Of a DNA stretch of 64,000 nt, positions 48,225 through 55,924 are shown piece by piece; within the stretch, counting starts at the first letter, position 1; every line of letters starts with the position of its first letter. The position numbers and the translations under genes were made by a program. The notes below the pieces were generated by a model, which saw only the letters and a program-made list of their open reading frames with translations, had not been told where the DNA came from and made no database searches. Origin of the DNA: Paraburkholderia bryophila (lineage in GTDB: Bacteria > Pseudomonadota > Gammaproteobacteria > Burkholderiales > Burkholderiaceae); contig NZ_JACCAS010000001.1 of assembly GCF_013409255.1 (NCBI RefSeq), forward strand, positions 4,154,001 through 4,218,000. Direction: 5' to 3'.

Positions 48225-49476
48225 AACGCGGAAATCATTCTTCCGCTCCCTCACACCATGGCTAGCGCTGATCCTCCTGCTAGCCGTCCCGCCATTCGTC
48301 TGGCCGCAAAGCTGGCTGCTCGCTTACCTCGCGCAGACCGCGACGATGATCGTGTTCGCGCTCTCCTACAACCTGCTACTCGGCGCAACAGGTTTGCTGT
48401 CGTTCGGTCACGCCGCGTATTCCGGCCTCGGCGCGTTGATCGCCGCGCAAGTGTTCAATGCGATGGGCGTGCCGCTCGTGCTGCTGCCGTTGATCGGCGG
48501 TATCGGCGGCGCGCTGTGCGGGGTGCTGTTCGGTTTCGTGTCGACGCGCCGCGCGGGCACGGCCTTCGCGATGATCACGCTCGGCCTCGGCGAACTCGTG
48601 GCGGCAGCCGCGTGGACGCTGCCCGACTGGTTCGGCGGCGAAGCGGGCGTGGCGATCGACCGTGCGAGCGGGCCGTTGCTGGGAAGCTGGAGCTTCGGCC
48701 CGGCGCGCGAGGCGTACGCGCTGATTGCCGTCTGGTGTTGTCTGGCTTGCGCGGCGATGTTTGCGCTGTCGCGTACGCCGTTCATGCGGCTCGCTAACGC
48801 CGTGCGCGATAACCCGGCGCGCGCAGCGGCGATCGGCTGTTACCCGCGCCGCGTCCGTTATGGCGTGGTGGTGCTGTCGGCGTTTTTCGCGGGTATTGCG
48901 GGGACGCTGGGCCTGATCAACGTCGAACTGGTATCGACGGAAAGCGTCGGCATGCTGCGCTCGGGCGCGGTGTTGATTGCCACGGTGATCGGCGGGTCGG
49001 CGGCGTTCTTCGGACCGATAGCGGGCGCGGTCGTGCTGACGTTTTTTAGCGTCGCGGTGGCGAGCGTCACGCGGGCGTGGCTGTTTTATCTGGGGTTGTT
49101 CTTTGTCGCGATCGTGGTGGTGTCGCCGGATGGTCTTGCCGGCTTCGCACAGCGACATACGACGCGAATTGCGGCGCACGGTTGGCGGGCGTGCCGCGCG
49201 GCTTACGCGTGGGGCACGGTTGCCGCGTTGCTGTGGACGGCGGCAATCGTGCTCGCGGTGCAATGGGCGTACGCCGTGCAATTCGGTGCGGATGACGGGG
49301 CGGTGTTGAACGTCGCGGGCTTGTCGTTGGAGGTGGTGTCGTCGCCGTTCCGGCTTGGCGTCGTGCTGTTGATGCTGGCCGTGCCGGGAGCAATCGCGGC
49401 GCATTACGCGATTCGCGCGCAGGCACGTCTCGCGATGCCCGCAGGGCAGACGCGGACCATGGGAGATGCCCGATGA
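48217..49476 (+). CDS. Branched-chain-type ABC permease (LivM-like) with C-terminal extension
   Basis: 419 residues from the ATG at 48217 that overlaps the LivH-like stop. Core LivM features: IVFALSYNLLLGATGLLSFGHAAYSGLGAL and AIGCYPRRVRYGVVVLSAFFAGIAGTL. The core ends near residue 310; about 105 further residues follow with two extra hydrophobic helices (AALLWTAAIVLAVQWAYAV and LGVVLLMLAVPGAIAAHYA). This extension is unusual for LivM proteins as far as I know. ATGA overlap with the ATPase gene downstream. Confidence 0.86.
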   Translation: MRETRKSFFRSLTPWLALILLLAVPPFVWPQSWLLAYLAQTATMIVFALSYNLLLGATGLLSFGHAAYSGLGALIAAQVFNAMGVPLVLLPLIGGIGGALCGVLFGFVSTRRAGTAFAMITLGLGELVAAAAWTLPDWFGGEAGVAIDRASGPLLGSWSFGPAREAYALIAVWCCLACAAMFALSRTPFMRLANAVRDNPARAAAIGCYPRRVRYGVVVLSAFFAGIAGTLGLINVELVSTESVGMLRSGAVLIATVIGGSAAFFGPIAGAVVLTFFSVAVASVTRAWLFYLGLFFVAIVVVSPDGLAGFAQRHTTRIAAHGWRACRAAYAWGTVAALLWTAAIVLAVQWAYAVQFGADDGAVLNVAGLSLEVVSSPFRLGVVLLMLAVPGAIAAHYAIRAQARLAMPAGQTRTMGDAR

Positions 49477-50267
49477 TCCCCGCTCTCGCCCTCTACGGCG
49501 TGACCAAGCGCTTCGGTGCCACGCAAATTTTGCGTGGCGTCGACCTCGCGATTCAGCCCGGCGAACGCCACGCGTTAATCGGTCCGAACGGCGCCGGCAA
49601 GTCGACGCTCTTCAATCTGATCGCCGGCGGCGCGCGGCCGAACGCGGGACGCATCGATCTGTTCGGCGCGGAGATCACGCGCCTCGCGCCGGCCGCGATC
49701 GCACGTCGTGGTCTCGCGCGCAGTTTCCAGACCACCAGTGTGTTCGCGCGGCTGAGCGTGTTCGACAACCTGCGCTGCGCGGCGCAGCTCGCCGAACGCG
49801 ACCGCACGCGCTGGTGGCAGTGCTTCACCGGCTCGCACACCGTCGACGCTCGTGCCGAACAGGTGCTCGAAGCCGTCGGCCTGAGCGCTCATCGGCATGT
49901 GCAAGCTGGCACGCTTAGCTACGCGGGGCAGCGCGCGCTCGACCTCGGCATTGCGCTCGCGGGCGGCGCGCATACGTTGCTGCTCGACGAGCCGACCGCC
50001 GGCATGAACCGCGCGGAAGCCGCGCGCGCAATCGAGCTGATTCGCGAAACCACAGCCGGCCGCACGCTGCTGATGGTCGAACACGACATGGACGCGGTGT
50101 TCGCTATCGCGGATCGTATTTCGGTGCTGGTGCAAGGGCGTGTCATCGCGAGCGGCACGCCGGCGGCGATTCGCGCGGACGCGGCGGTGCGTGCTGCTTA
50201 TCTTGGTGACGGTGTGGGCGCTGGGGTGGGCGACGGCACAGCCCTCGCTAAAGGCCCCCGCGCATGA
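49473..50267 (+). CDS. HAAT-type ABC ATPase (LivG-like)
   Basis: 264 residues. Walker A GPNGAGKS at 37-44, Q-loop RSFQTTSVF, a signature variant LSYAGQRALD, Walker B HTLLLDEPTAGMN and H-loop MVEHDMDAVF. Complete nucleotide-binding site. Four-bp overlaps at both ends show tight coupling within the permease/ATPase operon. Confidence 0.9.
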   Translation: MIPALALYGVTKRFGATQILRGVDLAIQPGERHALIGPNGAGKSTLFNLIAGGARPNAGRIDLFGAEITRLAPAAIARRGLARSFQTTSVFARLSVFDNLRCAAQLAERDRTRWWQCFTGSHTVDARAEQVLEAVGLSAHRHVQAGTLSYAGQRALDLGIALAGGAHTLLLDEPTAGMNRAEAARAIELIRETTAGRTLLMVEHDMDAVFAIADRISVLVQGRVIASGTPAAIRADAAVRAAYLGDGVGAGVGDGTALAKGPRA

Positions 50268-50977
50268 CCGCACTGCTCGACATCCGCGGACTCAATGCGT
50301 GGTACGGCGCGAGCCAGGCGCTGCACGGCGTCACGCTGCGCATCGAGGCGGGCGAAGTACTCGCGCTGGTCGGGCGTAATGGCTCGGGCCGCTCGACGCT
50401 CGCCCGCGCGCTAATGGGCCTCGTGCGCAGCGAGGGCGAGGCAAGTTTCGCGGGCCACTCGCTCGGCGGCTTGCGCACCTTCGAGATTGCGCGTCTGGGA
50501 CTCGGTTATGTGCCGGAGCATCGCGACGTCTTTCCCACGTTAAGCGTCCACGAGAATCTGCAACTGGGCGTGGCGCCGCGCACGCGCAACCGAGCGCCGC
50601 GTTTCACGTTCAACGACGCCTACGAACTTTTCCCGGTGCTGCGCGAACGCCAGCGCACGCGTGCCGGCGCGCTGTCCGGCGGCGAGCAGCAGATGCTGAC
50701 GCTGGCCCGCGCGCTGCTCGGCGATCCGGATCTGCTGCTGATCGACGAACCCGGCGAAGGACTGGCGAGCCTCGTCATGGACCAGCTCGCCGCGTGTCTG
50801 CGCAGATTGCGCGAACGCGGCGTGGCCATGTTGCTGATCGAACAGCGGCTTGTGATCGCGCGCGATATCGCCAGCCGCGTCGCCGTGATGGGACACGGCG
50901 AGATCGTGTTCGATGCATCGCTCGATTCGTTTCTGACGCGCGCCGATGTCATGCAGGAATGGCTCGGCGTGGGTTGA
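50264..50977 (+). CDS. HAAT-type ABC ATPase (LivF-like) with Walker A Lys replaced
   Basis: 237 residues. Signature LSGGEQQML, Walker B LLLIDEPGEGLAS and the H-loop-like LLIEQR are present, but the Walker A motif reads GRNGSGRST: Arg43 (CGC at 50390-50392) stands where the invariant Lys should be. Either this subunit binds but does not hydrolyse ATP, making the transporter asymmetric, or Arg is tolerated here. No substrate-binding protein gene follows; a LysR gene converges 17 bp away. Confidence 0.88.
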   Translation: MTALLDIRGLNAWYGASQALHGVTLRIEAGEVLALVGRNGSGRSTLARALMGLVRSEGEASFAGHSLGGLRTFEIARLGLGYVPEHRDVFPTLSVHENLQLGVAPRTRNRAPRFTFNDAYELFPVLRERQRTRAGALSGGEQQMLTLARALLGDPDLLLIDEPGEGLASLVMDQLAACLRRLRERGVAMLLIEQRLVIARDIASRVAVMGHGEIVFDASLDSFLTRADVMQEWLGVG

Positions 50978-50994
50978 GCGAGCGGCGTCGATCC

Positions 50995-51933
50995 TTATCC
51001 TGTTTCCGACACGTTCCCTTGACCTGGCGGGCGGCTCTTCACATGATCGATGAAGGCGCGCAGCTTCGGCATGATCTGCCGGCGGTTCGGATAGTAGAGA
51101 AACACGCCCGGTGTCACCGGCGCGAATTGCTCCAGAACGTGCACCAGTTGTCCCGCTCGCAATCTTTCGGCGGCCATCGGCTCGGGAAGCTGGGCAAGCC
51201 CCATACCTTCGAGCGCGCCGCCCAGCATGGTCGGAAAATCATTGGCGATGAGCGGGCCGGACACGGCGATCTCGATCGTCTGGCCGTTGTCGTTGAAGGA
51301 CCAGAGCGCGAGCGCGCCGCTGGATCGCCGCCACCGCAAGCAGGCGTGCTGGCGCAGATCGTCCGTGTGTTTCGGCGGGCTGTGCGCGGCGAAGTAATCG
51401 GGGCTGCCGACGACGATAAGACGAAGCGGCGGCGTCAACGGTACGGCGACCATGTCGGCATCGACGAACTGACCCATCCGGATACCGGCGTCGAATCCTT
51501 CCGCTGCGAGATCGACCAGTTCCTTGCTGGCGGAGATTTCCACTTCGACCTCGGGATACGCCTGGCAGAAAGAGGCGATCAGCGGTTCGAGCAGGATGGG
51601 CAACACCGCGCGCGGCACGGAAAGCCGCAACAAGCCGGTGGGCCGCTGGCCGAATCCGCGCGCCACCTCGCTCGCGGCGACAAGCTCCTCGAACGCGGGT
51701 TTTGCTTGTGCTAAAAACCGCTCGCCGGCTTCGGTCAGGCCGACACTTCGCGTGGTGCGGATGAACAGCGCAGCGCCGATGCGCGCCTCAAGAACACGCA
51801 CCGTCTGGCTGACCGCCGATGGCGTCACCCCGAGCTCCGCGGCGGCCCGGCGAAAGCTGCGATGCTGGGCGACGCTCAGGAACACTTCCACGCCATCGAG
51901 CGCGCCTTGTCTGACTGTGAAGTTCTGCTTCAT
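50995..51933 (-). CDS. LysR-family transcriptional regulator
   Basis: 312 residues. HTH at about 18-45 (FLSVAQHRSFRRAAAELGVTPSAVSQTVR), linker helix, and CrgA-type effector domain with FDAGIRMGQFVDADMVAVPL and VSGPLIANDF. Divergent from a small membrane protein gene and convergent with the ABC operon; either could be its target. Confidence 0.9.
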   Translation of the reverse strand: MKQNFTVRQGALDGVEVFLSVAQHRSFRRAAAELGVTPSAVSQTVRVLEARIGAALFIRTTRSVGLTEAGERFLAQAKPAFEELVAASEVARGFGQRPTGLLRLSVPRAVLPILLEPLIASFCQAYPEVEVEISASKELVDLAAEGFDAGIRMGQFVDADMVAVPLTPPLRLIVVGSPDYFAAHSPPKHTDDLRQHACLRWRRSSGALALWSFNDNGQTIEIAVSGPLIANDFPTMLGGALEGMGLAQLPEPMAAERLRAGQLVHVLEQFAPVTPGVFLYYPNRRQIMPKLRAFIDHVKSRPPGQGNVSETG

Positions 51934-52065
51934 AGCCCGTCAACATTGTGGTGAATAGTCGGTCGAGAGAGGCCATGGTACACCTACGTCTGCGGATGAG
52001 AAGTCGTGCCGGCCGGTCTCTTTCGTGTCCTTCAATGCGCCGGATAACACCTGACAGGAGGCTTC

Positions 52066-52569
52066 ATGCCACCGGAACTGATCTTCCCTTTGCATCTCGC
52101 TCTGGGGTATGTCGCCGGGCTGCTTTGCTTCCGCGTGTATGTCTGGCCCAGGCTTAAATCGATGGACGCATTCGATGCGCATCGCGCTATCGCTACGTTC
52201 CATAGTTTTCGTTTTTTTGGGTTGGCGTTTATTTTGCCGGGCGTTGTCGGTCCGCATCTGCCTGCGAGTTTCGCCGTGTCTGCTGCATATGGTGACTTCG
52301 CGACGGGCGTGCTGGCGATGTTGGCGTTATTGACGGCACGCAGACCTGCGCTGTTCTGGCTGTTTGTCGTGGCGTTTAATGTCGTGGGGGTGACGGATCT
52401 CGTCCTCGACTATTACCGTGCGATTCAGGCGGGGCTTCCGGCGCACGCGGGGGAGTTGGGTGCTATGTATGTGATTCCGATTATCTATGTGCCTCTCTTA
52501 ATGATCACGCATGTTGCTGCGTTTTATTTGCTGCTGAGATCGCAGCCGAAGGTGGTGCGGAGTTTTTGA
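52066..52569 (+). CDS. Membrane protein of unknown function, 167 aa
   Basis: Not recognised. AGGAGG lies 6 nt before the ATG. Four or five TM helices (about 6-25, 45-62, 75-90, 96-117, 138-160) with a conserved-looking AHRAIATFHSFRFFGLAFILPGVVG segment. Divergent from the LysR gene, so possibly under its control. Confidence 0.7.
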   Translation: MPPELIFPLHLALGYVAGLLCFRVYVWPRLKSMDAFDAHRAIATFHSFRFFGLAFILPGVVGPHLPASFAVSAAYGDFATGVLAMLALLTARRPALFWLFVVAFNVVGVTDLVLDYYRAIQAGLPAHAGELGAMYVIPIIYVPLLMITHVAAFYLLLRSQPKVVRSF

Positions 52570-52754
52570 GGTTGGCCTGGGTCATCGTTGAAGATCGTGA
52601 CGTCATGTCCTCGCCTCAGCATGACTACGCCTGCACCGTATGGAATTCATACCCGGATTGGCACCGGTGGCTACGCGTGATTTCGTGTGGCAACATCGCG
52701 ATGATCTCCAGATCAAGTCAGGCCTCGCACGGCCCCCACACTTCAGGAGCATTC

Positions 52755-53129
52755 ATGTTCGACCACGTGAAATTCGGCGTCAGCGATTATGCAGCGAGCA
52801 AAGCGTTCTTCGTCAAGGCACTTGAACCGATCGGCGTAGCGGTTGTTTCGGAAGGGGTGCCGACGTACGGTGTCGAGCTTAGTCCGCCGGGTAAGGCTTC
52901 TTTGTGTCTGTTCCAGACCGAGGAGAAGCCGGCGCATCTTCACCTGGCGTTCACGGCCGACAATCGCCAGCAAGTCGACGCTTTCTATCGCGCGGCTCTG
53001 GAAGAGGGCGGCAAAGATAATGGGGCGCCTGGTCTGCGTCCGCGCTACCACGCGAACTACTACGCAGCTTTTGTTATTGGTCCAGACGGGCACAATATCG
53101 AAGTGGTTTGCCATCAGGCCGAGGGCTAA
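52755..53129 (+). CDS. VOC-family (glyoxalase/bleomycin-resistance-like) protein
   Basis: 124 residues from the ATG at 52755 with AGGAG 6 nt upstream. Begins MFDHVKFGVSDYAASKAFF and ends AAFVIGPDGHNIEVVCH, the two beta-alpha-beta-beta-beta units of the vicinal-oxygen-chelate fold, with candidate metal ligands His4 and Glu near the end. Substrate unknown. The 185 bp upstream contain no clear gene. Confidence 0.88.
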   Translation: MFDHVKFGVSDYAASKAFFVKALEPIGVAVVSEGVPTYGVELSPPGKASLCLFQTEEKPAHLHLAFTADNRQQVDAFYRAALEEGGKDNGAPGLRPRYHANYYAAFVIGPDGHNIEVVCHQAEG

Positions 53130-53257
53130 GGTTTTTTGTCGAGCGGAGTGGGGCGGTGATCGTTCAGCGTGGGTTGGCCAAACGCAGGCATTCGATAACG
53201 CGCCTGGGTGGCTAACAATGACTTTGTACGCCGAGCGTCAGTGTTTCGCTCCCTGAG

Positions 53258-53635
53258 CTATTGCTGCGCTTTACATTGATCGATGAAATTCGCGATCACG
53301 CGCGTGACTTCCTCCGGCCGTTCAAGGCTCGGCAAATGGGCGGTACCCGCTATCTGGTGAAACGTCGCACGAGGTACGTTAGTCGCGACGTAACGACTTC
53401 GTGCCTGAATGCCGGGAAGGTCGAGGTCCCCACACATCAACAACGTCGGTACAGACAACTCCTCTAACCGTCCGTATGCGATTGGTGCATCGGTGTTTGT
53501 GCCCGTTGGCGGCAAACCTAGAGCGACGAAGTTCATCTTATCGAATAACTCGCGAGCTTCACCCGTCACGCGACCCTCTCGTTGAAACGGACCATCGAGC
53601 CAGAGACGGGTTCGAATCTCGAATTCTGCCCCGTC
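53258..53635 (-). pseudogene. Alpha/beta-hydrolase C-terminal fragment
   Basis: The frame, continued upstream of the GTG at 53569, reads AEFEIRTRLWLDGPFQREGRVT and then a normal hydrolase C-terminus: SVPTLLMCGDLDLPGI (acid region) and IAGTAHLPSLERPEEV (catalytic His). A TGA at 53636-53638 closes the frame upstream, and no nucleophile elbow (GxSxG) is found in any frame before it. A decayed or truncated gene. Confidence 0.7.
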
Positions 53636-53799
53636 TCACTCGTTCGCGCCGCCACCAGCCATCGGGCAGCTATCGGGGCGACTCGATCGAGACAATGACG
53701 CGCGTCGGCCTGCCCTCGCCTGTATCCGGACGAATGAGGGAATAAACGGCCCTCGCGAATAGTCTTGCAAGGAGAGCATGCACAGAAGAGGTGGTCGAA

Positions 53800-54117
53800 A
53801 TGGACATTATCGACATGGCCCGCGCATCGGGCATGGCAGTCATCCTCGACGGCAGAATAGGCCGCGAGGAGTATCAGAGCGTATGCGGTTCGATATCGGC
53901 GTTACAGCGATTCGCCGAAGCTATACGTCACCGCGCAGCGAATCAGAACGACGTGATATCGCAGCGGTCATCGGCGGCCAACCCGTCTGGCCGGTTACCC
54001 CGGCGCTTGATTCGATTGCACACGGCGCACCTTACCCGCACGAAGCGGGAGCGCCTTGCTCACCAGAAGGCGGTTGACAAGGCGATAGTCGGCACGTCCG
54101 CCGCTGCCGCGAAGTGA
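53800..54117 (+). CDS. Small conserved-looking hypothetical protein, 105 aa
   Basis: ATG 53800 with AGAGG 8 nt upstream. MDIIDMARASGMAVILDGRIGREEYQSV then a segment ALQRFAEAIRH; the first 45 residues look like a small Burkholderia family I recall without function, while the second half is Arg/Ser-rich and may be read-through of a shortened gene. Ends 8 bp before the next start. Confidence 0.5.
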   Translation: MDIIDMARASGMAVILDGRIGREEYQSVCGSISALQRFAEAIRHRAANQNDVISQRSSAANPSGRLPRRLIRLHTAHLTRTKRERLAHQKAVDKAIVGTSAAAAK

Positions 54118-54125
54118 AGGTTCAG

Positions 54126-54866
54126 ATGCCATCCATTCTTCGCCGTTTGCAACTCGGATCGGGTGTGGTGCTGCTCATCTATCTTTTTCTCCACCTGGTC
54201 AATCACGCACTCGGAATCTGGTCACTCGAGCTTGCAGGACAAGGACTCGCATTGGCGCTGCGACTCTGGCGAAGCAAGGCCGGCACGATCGCACTGTACG
54301 GTGCGGCGTCGCTGCATTTTTCGCTGGCAGTGCGCACGATATATGACCGTCGCCACTGGACGTTGCCGCCCGCCGAATGGATCCGTCTTTGGGCAGGCCT
54401 TAGCCTGCCGCTGCTGCTGATACGCCATGCGGTGACAACGCGACTCGCGTCCTCACTCTATGGTTTTGAACCTGACTATCAACGCGTCATCGTCGCGCTG
54501 CTCATGAGCGGTACGCAGGGCTTGCAACTTGCGCTGCTCGCGCCTGGCTGGATACACGGATGCCTCGGATTGTGGTTCCGCTTGCGCCACTATCCGTTGG
54601 CTCGCCGAATGAAGCCCGCCCTGTTGGCACTAGTCACCCTGCTGCCGCTGCTGTCCGCGACGGGCTTTATCCGGATGATGCGCACCGTCAAGGCAAAGAG
54701 CTTCGCACTGCCGGCGCTCGATCCGAAACTGGTTGCGCATCAATTCGCCCTCGAAGGCTGGCGTCACGACCTCGTCACGATTTATCTGTCGGTGATCGTC
54801 AGCGCTTTTATCGCGGGCCAATTGCGCAACGGGCTTGAGCGTCGAAGATTGCAGAAGACCCGCTGA
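54126..54866 (+). CDS. Cyclase-type membrane domain without cyclase domain
   Basis: 246 residues, about six TM helices. The pattern LRRLQLGSGVVLLIYLFLHLVNHALG, then SLHFSLAV, LIRHAVTTR and WIHGCLGLWFRLR resembles the succinate-dehydrogenase-like, His-rich (possibly haem-binding) N-terminal membrane domain of class III adenylate/guanylate cyclases that normally continue into a 2Fe-2S ferredoxin and a cyclase domain. Here the frame ends RRRLQKTR and neither domain is found in the next 350 bp. It may be a truncated cyclase or a stand-alone redox membrane protein. Family call rests on memory of such sequences. Confidence 0.6.
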   Translation: MPSILRRLQLGSGVVLLIYLFLHLVNHALGIWSLELAGQGLALALRLWRSKAGTIALYGAASLHFSLAVRTIYDRRHWTLPPAEWIRLWAGLSLPLLLIRHAVTTRLASSLYGFEPDYQRVIVALLMSGTQGLQLALLAPGWIHGCLGLWFRLRHYPLARRMKPALLALVTLLPLLSATGFIRMMRTVKAKSFALPALDPKLVAHQFALEGWRHDLVTIYLSVIVSAFIAGQLRNGLERRRLQKTR

Positions 54867-55221
54867 ATCCCGACACGGTTACGACGGCACGCCGGCTGAT
54901 CTTCAAGCTGCGGAGGAGAAGGTTGCCGCTAAACATCAAGCGGATAGAGACGCGGTGATGAACGCGGGCCAGAACGGGCAGGCAAAGCCGTTGCCCTGCG
55001 TGGCTGCACCGGCACGAGTCGCCGCGCGAAGCGGTAGAGATGCCGACATCGTAGCGGCAGACGGCGTCGCGTTTTATTTTTGAAAATCGCGGTGATCGCG
55101 ACAAAGCACAATTCCAGCAGCCACACCGCGCTGGTCACTTCGCGGGAACGGTATCGGGCGCGCGTAGGCCCGAAGTAAAACAAGGAGCGCGACGTCCCAG
55201 CCCCCGCGCTCCCCGACGCAA
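54867..55221. other. Gene-free stretch after the cyclase-like membrane protein
   Basis: Frames on both strands are open but Ala/Arg-rich and unlike known domains; no ferredoxin Cys motif or cyclase motif is visible. Probably decayed sequence. Confidence 0.5.
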
Positions 55222-55731
55222 TTACATCTTGCCAGTAGCGGTCGACGTAGTCGCCGTCGCGCTCGTCTGCGCACCCGCCGCCACGGCCGGAGCCGCATCG
55301 CCGATGTACTTCAGCGTCTGGATTTCCAACTGCGCGTTCTCCGGATAGTCGATCGTCGGCGTGATGTGACCCACCAGTATGCCCATGCTGACTGCCGTGC
55401 GCACGTACTTCGTCTCGCCGGCCTTCAGCTCGAACGTGACGGTCTTTGTCACCTCGGTCGAGGTAGCGACGGTATAGCTGCCCGCCGGTTCGTCGAGGTA
55501 GAAGAAGCCGCCAGGTTTCGAATGGCCGACCACCTTGTCGTTGAGCTTGATCTCGGGTTGCAGCATGGCGCCTGCAAACGAATCCGAGCGGAAGAAGTAG
55601 ATGCGGCCATCGTCAGGCGAGAGCGTCGGGATCGACGACGCTACGTCTTTATATTGCGGCCCGGACGCGCAACCCGCCGCGAGCAGTGCAGCGCCGCCGG
55701 CGAGCAACAGGGTTCGGTAGAAGCTTTTCAT
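55222..55731 (-). CDS. DUF2846-type lipoprotein
   Basis: 169 residues from ATG 55731. Signal peptide with lipobox LAAGC (Cys21). The domain contains DDGRIYFFRSDSFAGAMLQP, VVGHSKPGGFFYLDEPAGSYTV and TFELKAGETKYVRT, typical of DUF2846 envelope lipoproteins of unknown function. C-terminal Ala/Thr/Ser tail. Confidence 0.82.
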   Translation of the reverse strand: MKSFYRTLLLAGGAALLAAGCASGPQYKDVASSIPTLSPDDGRIYFFRSDSFAGAMLQPEIKLNDKVVGHSKPGGFFYLDEPAGSYTVATSTEVTKTVTFELKAGETKYVRTAVSMGILVGHITPTIDYPENAQLEIQTLKYIGDAAPAVAAGAQTSATATTSTATGKM

Positions 55732-55924
55732 GCAAGGTCTCTCACGCGAATGAATGTCGACGGACGGCCGAAAGGCGTAGCCTCCCGTCAACTATTCCAG
55801 CCAGCGAATAGCCGGATGGACTCTCTGAGGATTTTTTGAATTGGCGCGAACGCCATTGTTTGCCTTTCCACTGACAAATAACGTCCACGTTTATGAAATC
55901 TTTAGAAAGTATTTAAGCCTTCAT

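Noticed and set aside
54867..55083. Possible ferredoxin or cyclase domain continuing the membrane protein in another frame
   Set aside because: No CxxxxCxxC iron-sulfur pattern or cyclase metal-binding motif is found in any frame.
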